A DNA stretch of 64,000 nucleotides from Pleurotus djamor (Eukaryota; Basidiomycota; Agaricomycetes; Agaricales; Pleurotaceae), in assembly GCA_029747585.1 (NCBI GenBank), contig JAPEVF010000013.1, positions 1-64,000 of the forward strand. The letters run 5' to 3'. The notes under the pieces are model-generated. The model had not been told where the DNA came from. It worked only from the letters and a program-made list of their open reading frames with translations, and did no database searches. Below are positions 11,331 to 23,965 of this stretch, piece by piece. The translations under genes were made by a program, and so were the position numbers. How positions within the stretch are numbered: position 1 is the first letter of the stretch; each line of letters opens with the position of its first letter.

Positions 11331-11826
11331 CAATCCAGTGGTACTCCACTACACTCTACCCTCTCCTGTTGACATCTTCGGACGACTGGGAAAGAACGAC
11401 ACCATGGTGAGTTCCAGTCGGTATAGTGTCTTTCCGAAATCTACTCACCATCGATCGCACGCAACATCTGGAGTAATCGACCCTAGCAATTCGCATCCTT
11501 CCATCCACAGCAAAACCCACGTCTAGAAAGGCAAACTTGTCCGCCTGTTTCATTCTACACGAAGTGTACACCTGTAAAACGTCGGACGAGACCACCCTTC
11601 TAGCACATCGACAGCCCGTTTGAAATCGATGAGATGGTCTCATTCCGCGGAAAGGGCCTCCCTCAGACACTCGAACCACAAACGGAACCCTTCCGCCGAA
11701 TTATCTACCGTAAATTCACTCGTTCAATTGTCTCTTTTTAGAACTGGACCGGGACTCGCTAACATGTGATTGGTACAAAATGCAAACCATGCAAGCATGA
11801 CAAGCTAAGAAAGACACGGTGAGCTC
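11331..11826. other. No gene recognised
   Basis: The stretch between the F2 upstream region and the 3' end of the next F-box gene holds no supported coding sequence. Confidence 0.45.
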
Positions 11827-13020
11827 CTACTCCTCGACCTTAATCTTGATTTTCTTCTCTTCCTTCTTGTAGGTGATGCCATCTACAGCGTCAACGAGGT
11901 GAACGTCTACTCGCACAACTCCCGAACACCCAACGATTACTCACCGCAAGTCAATTCCATCAGCGTCTTGACTCCATTCAAAATGGATTGAAGGTCAATC
12001 TCTCCCGATGTGTATTTGGGAATAATCGGGTGAAGCTCAAAGGAACGCAGAAACTTGAGCGTGTTGAGTTGCTTGATGAGAAGTTCAACGACTTGTTGCT
12101 GTTTTCATAGCACGGAATGGACGAACGTGGGTTCACACATGACTCTGAACGATATTCGAGCACTCACCGAGTCAATCGTGATTCCAGACACCTCAAGATG
12201 GCGTATCTCAGGTAGGTACATCCCGATGTGCTGTAGAATCGGCATGAACGACCCTGGTTTGAAGCAGGCGAATGACTCGATCGTTTCGGCGCAGCAAAGT
12301 GCGACGTTCTTGATATCCTTAGATATCTTAGATGACGATGTCCCTTGCTCCCATGCGATCGACACGCTGCGCAGAGGTAACCTCATCATTCCGTCACGGA
12401 AGCAACCCGGAGGACCAACGAATTCCTTCAGATGTGGGAGGGTCATTGTGCCTTTCATACCGTTGACGTTTGCGCCGGGTGATAAGTGGAATACTTCGAG
12501 GGTTGGGTGTCGAGCGATGATATCCGTGATCAGTTCTCCGATTGGCTGCTCTTGAGTGTATATTGAGAGACGCTTCAGCGATGGTGTGTTCAGCGAATTG
12601 ATCACGTTCCCTAGCTGATCTAGTGGTGTTTCCTTGCAGGTTATCTCAAATCCGTTTAACCCTTGGAGCTTTGTCAACAGGGTAGAGAGCGTTTTGAGCC
12701 CTTTACGATCCTTCCTACTCATTCGAATTAGCTCCCTTCCAAACGGCGAAGGTATTTATGACTTACGCAAGCTGAATACCAATGATGAGGTGCTTAATCC
12801 ATGTTAACCTCTCAGGACGACGGTTCAGGGTCCTACGCAAGGCCTCGATGCTCCTCCTTCCTGGGAGGTAGATGGACGCATAAAGAAGCGGTGACAAGAT
12901 TTGGTTGAATTGTCTTGAGACTTGCGAGAGCGTCTTCAAGTCTGGGACGTCGAGGTTGATGACAATCTTCTCGATGAGCTTGACAGGTAAGTCACTACCA
13001 ATGGCGCGCGGTCGGGACAT
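11827..13020 (-). CDS. F-box protein of a third type, four exons
   Basis: Exons: 13020-12767, 12714-12168, 12098-11945 and 11882-11827; introns of 52, 69 and 62 nt, all GT-AG. The joined frame is open for 336 residues. The start is the first ATG, MSRPRAIGSDLPVKLIEKI. The F-box covers about residues 10-50 (LPVKLIEKIVINLDVPDLKT, then SRQFNQILSPLLYASIYL). A leucine-rich region follows, and the last exon adds a lysine/glutamate tail, KKEEKKIKIKVEE. Without the third intron the protein would end 17 residues earlier at TAA 11937-11939. This gene lacks the ATG-only first exon and is not closely related to F1-F6 or S1-S4. Probable SCF substrate receptor, by family. Confidence 0.75.
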
Positions 13021-13859
13021 CTCAGTTGCGAACTGAAAAAGATCACAGTGTGCTCTTATACGAGTACCATGATCTTATTGAGACCTACATGAACAAGTGC
13101 ACCTGTTTAGACCTTCAAGGGGAGGCTTGGTAGAACAATGTCGACCACATCCCTTTCATGGTTGCCGTCACATCTAGGATCAATGCCTGAGTAGTCCTCA
13201 CGTGTAATCTTTCATAGTACGTCTCCCCTTCATATCAAACAATACACATACACTGACATTTCATTCGGAAGAGCTATCTCCACTTTCGTAAGTTGTGGAA
13301 GGTCGCCGACGTCGGATTTCACGCTGGTGATGGTAGAGTAGGAGGGATTCCCTCTCAGCGAAGTGAACGTAAAACGAATGACTTACACTTACTTGTAAGA
13401 GACTTTCGACGCCAGTCCCTTGATTTGCGTTGGCGTGGATGAGTACGATGCGAGGGCAGAAATCGGGCAGATTCCTAAGTAAAAAGGAGCGTTCTAGGAG
13501 TTGCTCCCACGGTTAACGCCTGACTTTCTGACTCACAAAAATTTCTTCTCTTCCTCGTTCACTCATGCGGCCCTCCATCTGGCAACCTCCCCATGACCTC
13601 CCTTTCCAATGCGCGGTATACACTCTATGTCAAGCTGATTTCGGCTGCGGTTTATCTGGCCTTTTCCCCGCTCGGTAAGCTGGGAAGCTATATGAAATAG
13701 GGAGCAATTCTAACTCGAACCGATTTTGGTTGGCATTTAGGTCATATTCATTCGCGTGCAGAGCATTGTACCACCAGTATACGGGACAACGCTACGACTC
13801 GTCTCTCATACCACTCCGGAATCGATGGAATACCATGGGAGCAAGTGAAAGCCATGCTG
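13021..13859. other. No gene recognised
   Basis: Upstream flank of the third-type F-box gene. GT-AG-like signals can be found, but no frame gives a recognisable protein. Confidence 0.45.
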
Positions 13860-15215
13860 ATTGGACGCGTCGCTCCTGCTGAGTACATTTAATCGGTGGG
13901 TAATCCTTCTCCTGCTTCGTATCCTCGAGTACCTGACCCACCATCTGCTGAAGATTCGCATCCTTTTCTACTCCGACGATGTCCATCTTTACCGCCGTCA
14001 CTACAGTTCCATCTCAAAATGCATCAGGTATCGTCGACACGACCGCATTCAACTTGCTCGTCCTAAACCAAATCCATCTTCGCCCCGAACACGTTGAAAA
14101 CGGCTACACGCTCATGTCCATTACTATGTGGCGCTTCTTGGTAATGGGTACTCAGGGCGTTTGGTGGTCAAAGCTGATGTAGAGGCTGGCGGCATATATC
14201 CTCTCAAGCCAGTGCGTATATCATCGTACCATTCGTCCAGACGACTCATCCTGTCCCATAGGATACACACTTCAACGGCCTGGGTCGTATACCTCCCCGC
14301 TGTACGCTTCTCCGTCGCACAGGCGTCCCCTCAATGACCCTCGAAACGACCACCCTCCCATGCTCGAGCTGTGGCGCACAACCACATCCATCAAAGTAGT
14401 GTCTGCGAGCAGGGCTCCGCCGTACCCCAGAAACAGCCGGGAACGACAGGCGAGAAGTTTCAAGTCGTGCCGTTAGCTTGAAGCACACTGGATGGGTCGG
14501 TGCTGCAGAATGGTCCCAAGGTGCGTTTTTTGTTGTATTATTCTATCGTCGCATGTTGATGGTTGGCTTTTTGTGTCCCGTAGACATCTGCTCCCGCGTT
14601 CTACGCGTCGTCAGACCTTGTTCAAACACTCCCCGAAGTCCTGCCTCCCTCCCGCCATCCCGGAACATGGTTTTCTTAAACCTATCTTTCGAGCATCGGT
14701 CTTACCCGCAAAAGCAGTGTTCGCACCCCACGAATGTACTCCCTGAAGACGAAAGCGTTGGTTCAGTCGTTCTCGACTTATTCGCCATCATAGGGTCAGG
14801 GTGTTCCATAGGACACCCGAATCGCAAGTCATCCTCTTTTCCCTTCGCCTATAAAGCTCACGAACAGGCTACTACAATCTGCAGCTATCCGCAGCCCCAC
14901 TCTCAGAAGCGTCGCATACACATCAAGTACGATGCGCACCGTAGCCCCGTCCCATAGTCTCGGACCATCAACCTCCGAAAACTTCGTTGCGGGGGTCAAG
15001 ATCAGCAGCGAAAGCAGCGCAACGAATGCGACTTCGTGCTCCCCAAAGATGGGGACGAGACCTTGGGTTCTTCTCGAGCTATCTGTTCGTGTAGGTCTCG
15101 CTGCGACCATGGAAAGTTCACAACATGTAAGTTTATTTGAATTCTCTTTATGGTATACATCTGATTTATGATCTTGTCGGTTGCTCAGGCGTGTACCGCT
15201 TTGGCATACGCACTT
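13860..15215 (+). pseudogene. R2: decayed copy of the R1-type gene
   Basis: Exon pieces align with R1. The frame around 14113 reads YYVALLGNGYSGRLVVKADV and ends at a GTGCGTAT donor near 14212, matching the R1 intron at 6489. The next exon starts near 14271. FEHRSYPQKQCSHPTNVLPE (about 14690) matches R1 EHRYTPQKQCS. The hydrophobic piece SPKMGTRPWVLLEL (about 15040) is followed by a GTAAGT donor at about 15128, as in R1. Frameshifts and stops separate most pieces. R2 runs straight into R3, so the two probably arose by tandem duplication. Confidence 0.48.
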
Positions 15216-16110
15216 ACGCTGTCCCGATTTTTGGTGGTGGGTACTCGGGGTCTTGGCGGTGAGTGGTGCTGTGGAGGCTCTAGGCGTATATCCTCTCAAC
15301 CCGGTGCGTATATCCTTGTATCATTCGTGCAAACGACTCATCCTTTCCTCTAAGATACACCCTTCAACGGTCTGGGCTGTATACTGTCCTGCTACGCCCT
15401 TCCCCATTGCATGGCATCGCCTCCCTTCGTTCTCCTCTGACGGCCGACCTCCGACAGTTGAGCTGTGACAAACAGCCACACGCATCAACGTAGAGTAGCG
15501 CCAGCAATAATGCCAGTATTTCAAACATTCCAAAATCGTACGTTTTCTTCGACTCCTTTCCCTCTCGAAAGCTGACGAGTACCCTAGTGTATCCTTCAGG
15601 CGGATGAACTCGTTGCTTATCGGTCACTCAGGCTTCTTCCAGCCTCATCGAGCCATACACCTCCCTAGAACCCCGGAACATCAACTCCCCGCAACTACGA
15701 TCCGACGGTCAATGGCAGCGGATAAAGCAGCGTAGCAACTGCAGGTCTAGGCTCCTCAAAGATGGGGACGACTCCTTGACTTCTTCGCGAGTTACTCGCC
15801 GGTGTAGGTTCCGCTGCAAAAAGAAAATTCGATTCATGTGAGTTGATTTCAACTAGCCTCGCTGTATACAGCTGATCTACGAACTCGTCAGCCATTCCGA
15901 CGTGTACAGGCGCGACCAATGCGCCGTCATGCTTACTCCCTGTATCGTCCCACGTTTCTGGTACCCGAATATCCACCTTCAAAACCGCTTTCTCGGCGAC
16001 AGGAAGGACGGCCAAATCAAAGGCAGCTCAACTAGCATGGGATCCTCATATACAAGCGCGACACGATCTGTCTTTCTCGGGTTCTTCGCCACCGTAGCTT
16101 AGGCTGGTAC
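15216..16110 (+). pseudogene. R3: decayed copy of the R1-type gene
   Basis: It begins with the exon piece ending GVYPLNP at a GTGCGTAT donor (15302). The matching acceptor exon is near 15353. Later it carries the stretch around 15540-15600 that matches R1 7105-7175 (CGTACGTTTTCTTCGAC and onward). The SSKMGTTP hydrophobic piece lies near 15755, with a GTGAGT donor near 15839. A stop interrupts the hydrophobic piece. The middle of the second beta-rich exon is deleted relative to R1 and R2. Confidence 0.45.
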
Positions 16111-16592
16111 CGCACAAACTTGGAGCGCTGAACGCGTAGGTTAATCGTCTTAGGTGTCTTTTGTTGCAAAGTGCTGACGTTTTGTTGTAGATGCGTGTAC
16201 GAATGCTGTGACCATCGATGGGGTGCCTCCGACCAACCTGCGAATGCCTTCGCTCCCCGCGTCTGAGGCGCTTGGTCGTCGTGTTCATCTCATCGTGTCC
16301 CCAGTTTAGCTCTTCGGGAGAGTTAGTCTGTGGGACGCAATCCTACCCGGTGGATATCCTGATCCCTACGTGGAACTGGGTTCGCTAAGTATCTACATCG
16401 TCTACAGCGAAATCAAGTAGGCACTATGCTCCCCTTTTTGTACTCTACATAAAAAACGCGCCTCTTGGACTCTCCTCCGACGTTGTACCTGCAACTTTCG
16501 ACTTCAATGTTAGTTCTCTTATTATGTACGTTTTCCTCACATTGTCCTTGCTATAGAAAGTTGTTGGTACCCGACTGCAACCCGGCTGACCT
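16111..16592. other. No gene recognised
   Basis: The stretch between R3 and the F-box stub has no supported gene. Confidence 0.4.
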
Positions 16593-16949
16593 TCAACGAG
16601 GAGGCAGGTGCTTGAGCGTTGAATGTTGAGGCACAAGTAGGGAACTTAGGTGGTACGATACGGTACGGGATGCACAGGTTTCACCATTGACCTCGGTTTC
16701 GTAAGGGCCTAGTTGTCGTTGATCACGGATAAGATCGACAGCAATGAACTCGTAGATGGATGGTACGACCATCTCATACGTGGTACGCGAAACAGTGAGG
16801 AAGGGATGGAGTGCGTTACGATTTGGCGTCCCAACTTCCAACAGGATCATGCTCCAGAGCTCAGTGGGGAGTCTGTGACCGGCCGAGGGAGAGTAGCGTG
16901 AGGCTATTTGTTTGGAACGGGAGGAATGGATAGGCGTATGTCGCGTCAT
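16593..16949 (-). pseudogene. S2: truncated F-box stub of the short family
   Basis: The open frame of 118 residues starts MTRHTPIHSSRS. It carries the N-terminal F-box signature of this family, HRLPTELWSMILLEVGTPNR and then FLTVSRTTYEMVVPSIYEF, closest to S3. It ends at a stop after HSTLKHLPPR, about where S3 reaches residue 110 of roughly 370-386. No leucine-rich continuation or C-terminal WW motif was found downstream, so the gene is cut off. Confidence 0.68.
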
Positions 16950-19734
16950 GGTGGTCCAAAACAAGATGCGCAGGACCACATGCGCCACTCTTCGGCTGGA
17001 AAACTCCGCCAAGTCTTTGGCGTTTGAAACCTACAACCAGGATGACTGCAACACCGATTTGGGTTTACGAACTCAGCGGGTTGGTGACAGTATTGAGACG
17101 AGGTGGTTGCGCATCCGTACTCCACAAAGAGCAGGAGCTCCAGGAGACAGACGACAGCAGTTCATGCATGATGCAAGACATACTCCTTGTAGTATTTGCG
17201 ACTATATCAAACAATGGTGAGGTACTTGTTTCCACGAGGAAATAAAAAGGGATCCAGACAGCGAACGCAAGACAAAAGCACACGCTTCAACGACGGCCAG
17301 GTCGTTGTTGGATGGCAGAGACCTTTCCCATCTCCCTCAGAGTACATAATAGCTTTCATACGCGCGATGACCATACCAATAACAGTGATGTATGGATGAG
17401 CGGCAACAATGAGTAACAGCAAAAATAGTACAGCACGAAGACAGACAGTGAATGGAATTAAATGTCCATGAGAAGAATAGATAGAGTCCATAGCAACTCT
17501 GGTATGCAAGGAAAAGAGTCAAAAATAGTCGTCGGGTAAGGGAAGACTATCGTACTCTAGCCTATCGTAAAAGTTGGGCTAGTAAGTAGGAACAGAAGAT
17601 GATATTGGCATAACAAGACAAAGGTAACAGAGAGGAGCGAAGACGCTACAGCACTCGCGGAAGAGAGTTCATGGTCAAATCAAAGGGGATGGCCCCCATC
17701 GCGATGCTGGTGGTAACCATCCAGTTACTCCCATTGTATGTGGAGGGAGCGATTGCGGAGGCTTTGCAGTAGCGAAGGTGGCAAATGACGCTCGGATACC
17801 ACTTATTCATCGTCGTAAGACGCCTCCTCCTGTTTGTCTTCTTCGTCCTGATTCTCTTCTTCTCCCAACACCATTCGTCGGCCATCAGCGGGGGCTGGCA
17901 ACAAGCCTTCGTGTAGTTGAACGAAGAAAACGACGCCGCTGGGATAATCATCACGGAGTAGACAGGTAACGTAGGCAAGACATGCAGACTCCGCGATGAC
18001 GCTCAAGGCTGAGCAGCGTGAAGGTGATGGTGGCGAACATGAGACCGTGTGGGTGCTATTCGTAGCCGGACTAGTATGACAAGGGAGTATGAGGGTGGAA
18101 CGACGGGAAATGTTGTCCGGTTGATTTCATCGTGGACGACCGCGTGGTGAGTAACACTAGTTTCATGCCTGTGCCGGTACGTACGGTGGCGATGGGGGTA
18201 CAGTCGCTGGCAAACCATTCATCCAGACGAGGATGGCGTGCAGATAGGTATCTGCCAAGTCCCCGTCATGCTGGCTTGAGATGCGGCGGCGTACAGTGGA
18301 CGCAAGCAGCAGCGAGGCGTGATGTTGAGCAACGGGTTGGTGAAGATGATGGCATGAAGCGACATCGCCAACTTGAAGGTTCTCGGGGCGACGGGAAGGA
18401 AACCGCTTGAGGATTGGGTGAGCAACGATTGCATGGTCAGACGGGAGTTCGACTCACGAGCTGCGTAGGTTCATCGTCATGCGGCTTGTCTTCATTGACA
18501 CAATAGCATGTTTGGTACTTGGAGGGCTTGAGCGGGAAACCCCGTTACGACGATTTCCCCGACTTAGATCACAACGTGTGACGGGGTGGGTATCCATCCC
18601 TCAAGCCAAAGCCTTTGGAACGGGTGGGTTGGATGTGTGGATGGACTCGGAGGTGAGCTACGGACCCCGCGCTAGCATGTCCATGTGAGGTTTTAATGGG
18701 GGATCGTCGACAATGGCGTGGAAGGGAAAGGGTGTCACGAAGTATCTGCAGGGGTGGGGAACGGAAGGTAGAGAAATGCGAAACAAGGTCTACGTTGAGA
18801 CAAGGGGGNTACAGGGCGGTCTCGTGGTGCTTAGTCTTTGTCTATGGTGAGGTCCGGCGGAGGAGTAGCGGCCACGTAGCATTCGGCGTCGGTGGGACGA
18901 GCGCTACAGGCGAATGAAACGAGCAAACGGCCGGAGGGTGCGACAGGGACGTGGGATAGCCATGCTGTATCCGAGGTGGCTTAAGTAGTCGAGAGAGGGT
19001 TTGAGTCTACGGGGAGGATGAATGACGAGAAGGAAGGAAGAACGGAAGGGACACACCCTTTCGCAGCAAGAATCCTTCACGCTACTGAGCCCCCTCGTCC
19101 TTCGAATCGTCCCGGCACCGCTTGATGAAACTGGCGGTTGCAGAAGAACGACCAAGAAAGGTTCATCCCGACTGAGGACGGGCAGATAGATTGGTTTGGA
19201 TGCGCAGGCCAGTGTGTCGGTCGGGTAAAGTCGGTTTAGAACCCCACCGCGCTGTTCGTAGTTGCGTCGCGCGAGTGATGAGGAGATCAGTCCCATGGGT
19301 GGTGAGTTCATACGACTAGATCCAGACACATCATGAGGAAAAATTCCAGACATTGGTCACGAAGATACACTTACAGCGGATTCCGCAACCTCGAGGGGGC
19401 GCGTGAACAGGGATAGTGAAGTTTCTGGGGTAGCTTTATGTGTACCACGTCAAGATTATGTTTGGGAGAGTTAAACAGAGTCAGGAGAGGTGGTATTGAC
19501 GGCAGGGGCGGGGAGTGTTGACGTAGATGGGGCCACGGAAGAGACGAACAGGCCCGAGCGCTTACGCGTTCCCATTTTGAAATTGGAGCTGATAGGGGCT
19601 CCTATCTCCTCCTGCGTTGTGCCAAGTCACCCATTGGAGGGCCCCCTGGTGAACGTCCACAACGTACTCATTGTGGACCATTCCGCACAGGATGGGAGTC
19701 CCAGCTTTCAAGAAAATGAGGGAGAAATGGGTAT
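16950..19734. other. Long stretch without a recognisable gene
   Basis: Nothing was recognised with confidence. The best candidate is a minus-strand frame at 17803-18006 that ends in an acidic tail, EEENQDEEDKQEEASYDDE. It could be the last exon of an unidentified protein whose upstream exons could not be found. Other frames here are unconvincing. Confidence 0.4.
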
Positions 19735-20005
19735 GTTATTGTCATTTCTCGTCTCTGATTTTATATTTGGTGTCTCTCATGGAGCACAAGAGTTTCATCC
19801 TAATTCTCGGGCTTGCCCTCTACCTCTCTATGACAGTAGCATTGGGTTCTTTAGGCACGACTCGACGAAGTCACGTCTACAGTGGAAGCCACCGCTCGTC
19901 TTCTCTTATGTCTGACGGAGAGTTCAGTATCTTATTTCTACTTCTCGGTTTTCATTTCTCATTTCTCACTTCTCATCCTACGTTCGTGGTCTTTCACTTA
20001 ATTCA
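19735..20005. repeat. Pyrimidine-rich TCTCATTTC repeat, second copy
   Basis: Words such as TTTCTCATTTCTCACTTCTC occur here as in the tract at 3290-3450. Both tracts lie upstream of a long-type F-box gene, so they may belong to an older shared upstream region. Confidence 0.45.
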
Positions 20006-20405
20006 GGCTGCTAATTAACTTCGTATGTAGCCTTTCTCCATGCTAGTATGCAAGAGGCACACGGTACGACTCTAGACTTCAAGGTCATTACCATCGTTTG
20101 TAACAGTCCTACACATCGAAACACTCCCTCTCTCTATGCTTCGGGAACACGTGTCTGATATACTTCGTCTATATCAGGTCCTTCGAGTGACACTAGCGTT
20201 ATTTATGTCTACTCTACATACATGAGCTTTCACTTCCGTGGTTTCAACAGCTTAGCCGGCGAAATTGTGCCGATTATTTTGAGTTCTCGGATTCAAGTCC
20301 CAAGAAGTGGAATATACTCCGCCCAGTGAAAGAGCTGGTGTACGGGATATTGAGCAAAAGCCCCACCCAAGGTAGCATCAATGTTCGCCACCGATCCTGT
20401 GGCCG

Positions 20406-20451
20406 CAGGGTCGAGTCGAAAAAANGGTGGTCGGAATCTAAATGTGGTAAG
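20406..20451 (+). promoter_or_regulatory. Upstream box shared by F-box genes (F3 copy)
   Basis: CAGGGTCGAGTCGAA, a short damaged stretch with an N at 20425, then GGTGGTCGGAATCTAAATG and TGGTAAGT. It ends about 75 bp upstream of the F3 ATG and matches the F5 and F6 copies closely. Confidence 0.5.
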
Positions 20452-20525
20452 TCAAGTTGGGCCACCACATCTTAGGCGCCGTCTCCCTCCTTCTCTCCAT
20501 CCGCAGCACTCGTCCAGCGAGTAAA

Positions 20526-22107
20526 ATGGTATGCCTCCACTCAAACCTGCTTGAGAAGTACATCTACTAACTATGCTCAATATAAGTGTCTGAATGCAGT
20601 AGAACATGCTCAAGATGCCCACAGCCCTAAGCAACGCGATTCAACTATCCGCCGTCCCAAGCCAATTCTTTCCGCTCCCAGTTATATCTCGCGTCTTCCA
20701 GACGAGATCCTCCTGATGATCTTCGTACTCAGACGAGATGACGCAAGATTCTTCTGGTTTAACGGGACGGCTGTAAGCTGGCTGCGTGTAACCGCCGTCT
20801 GTGGTCGCTGGCGGCGTATCTGCCTGGCCACATCCTCATTGTGGTCGCATATTGACTTGGGATTCGACAAGAAGGCCAGAGATATCGCCAACGTATTCAT
20901 ACAACGATCAAAAACGGTTCCTTTGACTTTAACCGTCGCTCTCACCCCGACTCAGGATGGTCTGACCGCGAAGAAACTTTTCTTGGACGTCGTATTGACT
21001 CGGAGGATCGGCCAAGTTCGACTTTTGATGGACTCGCTTGATAGCGAAACGATGTGCAATCTCCTCGACCGTCGTTCAAGTATCTGCGCTCGATATCTTC
21101 GCTCCCTTGTGTTTCTCTCAGGCAGGAGCACCACGTTTCCGAGCGAATATTTGTGGCCCGAGATGCCTGCTCTTCGTCAGCTGGTCATCAATTTGATCTC
21201 ACTACCATTGGAGCTTCCTCAACTTCCAAACCTCAGGTCTCTCCATATCATGCTTCCGCGTCCCAGTGCCATTACCCCAATCCAAACGCTCAGTATACTC
21301 CAAGGCACTCCTCTCATCGAAGAGGTCACCATCCACCATCTTAGTAGCACCGCTACCAGCCATTCGCGCGCCTCCTCTTTATCTGAGTTTCCTCGAGTCA
21401 AATTGCCACATCTCAAAACCCTCGAACTATCCATGGATTCCTTCAACCCATTGCGCTGCTTCGACTCCCTGATTTTCCCAAGTTCAACCACCATCACCGT
21501 CTCGCTTTCATATCGTTCCGTCGAGCCAGATCTGAAGGAACAATCCATCCTACCCAACTTCTTGAGATCCCTATCCGCAACCGGGTTCAAACATGCGAAG
21601 TTCGCAGTATCCTGTGACAGTTTCAAATCGATCCAGTTGTCCGACAACCAACCTGAATCAACCACCCCTCGTTTAACAATTAGCTCCGTCCCCTTCGAGC
21701 TTTTATTCCCCTGCATTCCTGCACTTGGGTTGGAGCATGTGACGCTAGAGCGAATCACTGACTGGGGAAACTTTCTACCCTACATCAACACCATCAAATC
21801 CCTCACTCTCGTGGACTGTCGTCTGAACGTCTTCGACACGATCCAACCTGCCAAAAACTCTCACAAACCACCAACTCTCCCGAACCTCGTAAAATTGGTC
21901 CTACTCTGCTATAATTTTAGCGGAGGGAAGATTCAATCCGACGCAACACGTAACGAGCACCACAAACTCTCAAACCTCCTCCGCTCGCAAGCGATTTCAG
22001 TGAGGATCGAAGACGGATCCGCTACTCCAGCGGCACGGAAGTATTTGTCAAAGCTGGACGCAAGGATCGAGTGGGTCAATGTGGATTTGAGCGGGAAGGA
22101 TTCGTGA
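20526..22107 (+). CDS. F3: F-box/LRR protein with an ATG-only first exon
   Basis: ATG 20526-20528, intron 20529-20586 (58 nt, GTATGC...TACTAAC...ATAAG), main exon 20587-22107; 507 residues. The protein starts MCLNAVEHAQDAHSP. The F-box reads SYISRLPDEILLMIF, then LRVTAVCGRWRRICLATSS. The leucine-rich region runs to the end, with a C-terminal block (ATRNEHHKLSNLL, then GSATPAARKYLSKL) also present in F2, F5 and F6. The 58-nt intron is not a multiple of three, so the ATG reaches the main frame only if the intron is removed. It is one of the best-preserved members. Likely SCF substrate receptor, by family. Confidence 0.85.
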
Positions 22108-22315
22108 CTTGGACCGTGGTCCGCCACCGAGACAAGGAGGATTTTCTTCCCGTAGTGTTTATGACTTTGAATGTATTACTTTACGAATCTATATTTTCTC
22201 TCCCGAGCATAAAACCCGAACTCACCTGGAACTCGACCATACCTGGCGTTCAATGGGCGCTTCCTCTTCGGCTCCTCCTTGTTCATTTACCACTACGATA
22301 CCGAGGATAATTAGT

Positions 22316-23965
22316 ATGGTAAAGTCATTTCTTCGCCACTCACGCATTAATGCGATGCCCTTGTAGGGAGATCTCACCAATTCACACATTCAGGAAGCCC
22401 TCAACGTCGAGATATCCAAAGAAATCGTCAGCCACGAAGGATCTGAACGCGTCATCACTCTAAACACCCGCCGAAACAAGTACTGTGCAATCAACTGCCT
22501 ACCCAAAGAGACACTAGTACATATCCTGCTGCTTGTAAAGCTTCTCATTGAAAAGCTCCGCTGTGCAAGCTACGGCTCAATCCGTCAAGATTGGTTTGCC
22601 ATCACACGTGTGTGTAGTTCATGGCGAAATTTAGTCATGGACTGCCCTCACTTCTGGACATTGATCGACACCGCATCGCCTCACGTTCATCGCATGCTCT
22701 CGCTTGCCAAAGGAGCACCCCTCGAAGTGAAACTACACGAACTACCGGAAGCGTCATCGGAAGATTTCTGGGTGCTTGCTACGCACCTGATGTCTCGCAC
22801 CTCCCAAATGCGAGACCTGGATATCCACCTCACGCAGCATCATACACCCGAACTCTTCGCATTATACCCAGCTTCTCGAGTCCCAATCCTTGAGACTCTG
22901 TATATCTGGGGAAGCCCGTATCCGAGAAACGGGCAAGTCGGCCCTGGATGTGCTATCTGGTCACAGATGCCTTCGCTGCGCCATCTGCGAATCTCAGATG
23001 CACTCCTACCTGAAGAGCCGATTTTTGCACCGTTTCTGACTGAGTTTCATATTGACTCAAGACAGCAGGTCTCGATGTCGTGGCTCCTCAAAACTCTCAG
23101 AGGGTCACCCCTCCTCGAGGACGTGGACATTGGATTTGTAGGTCCTGAACCGTTGAACTTCGATGCCCCGCTAGTCAATCTACCTCATCTTCGGCGGCTC
23201 TCCTTGGACTCAGATTGCGCTAGCTCGGTCAACATATTCAAACATCTTGAAATTCCAGTTACCAGCTTGATCGACATGACACTGATACATGGTATGGCTC
23301 ACATCGAATCACCCGCCGATGTATCCGGTCTACGAAATGTCCTCTCGAGGTTTACGCACGACGAATCACATCCTCCGTTGGGACGTATCTTCATCTCTTT
23401 CCACGACGGCGAATTTCGACTTTACGTTTACCGTTCCGGTGATAACTATGATTATCACGATGACCATATTGACGGTGGATATCCAATCATAGGATTCACC
23501 ATACCCCGCACCTTTCAGCTCACTATTCCGTGGTGCATTGAGCTTTGCCATGCTCTGCCGCTGTCAACGATTCCAACACTCGCATTAGACGGCTTTCGAG
23601 GCGATTTCTTAAGGGGGACGGCGTTGTCAATACTAAACGCGTGCCCGAGTATCCAAACTTTGGAAGTATCCCACTGCGATCCATCGCTTCTCGGTGAACT
23701 TTCAAAGACACATGGTCGCGGTGTTCCCATGAATACTGAGCTCGAGTGCTTGGTGTTGAAGCATGACATGTTCTACGTTGAAGAGGATAGCGATGAGCCC
23801 AGCGATATCCTTCCCCTGCTTTTTCAACTACTGGTGAAGCGGAAGGCCTTTGGCATTCCCATAACGGCTCTGAGGTGTTGGCGCTGCCGGAAGATAGCAG
23901 AGAAAGACATGAAGAAGCTGAAGCGTCTCGTAGACTCACTTGCGTGGGATGATACGATGGAGTAA
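22316..23965 (+). CDS. F4: F-box/LRR protein, divergent, with an ATG-only first exon
   Basis: ATG 22316-22318, intron 22319-22366 (48 nt, GTAAAG...TTGTAG), main exon 22367-23965; 533 residues. The protein starts MGDLTNSHIQEALNVEISKE. The F-box region reads NCLPKETLVHILLLV, then ITRVCSSWRNLVMDCPHFW. The leucine-rich part is typical, with a C-terminal block LPLLFQLLVKRKAF that recurs in the fragment at 39404-39868. The intron ends in TAG, an in-frame stop if unspliced. The sequence is only distantly related to F1-F3 but has the same start architecture. No upstream box was found. It lies 208 bp after F3. Confidence 0.8.

Noticed and set aside
9657..11333. A 558-residue F2 protein read without an intron from 11333
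   Set aside because: The extra N-terminus reads through the conserved intron; paralogs F1, F3 and F5 cannot be read that way.
18904..19353. Minus-strand open frame of 149 residues as a gene
   Set aside because: Low-complexity Arg/Ser/Pro composition, no domain, no splice context and no related copy.
23366..23939. Minus-strand frames inside F4 (61-138 residues)
   Set aside because: They are antisense shadows of the F4 coding exon.
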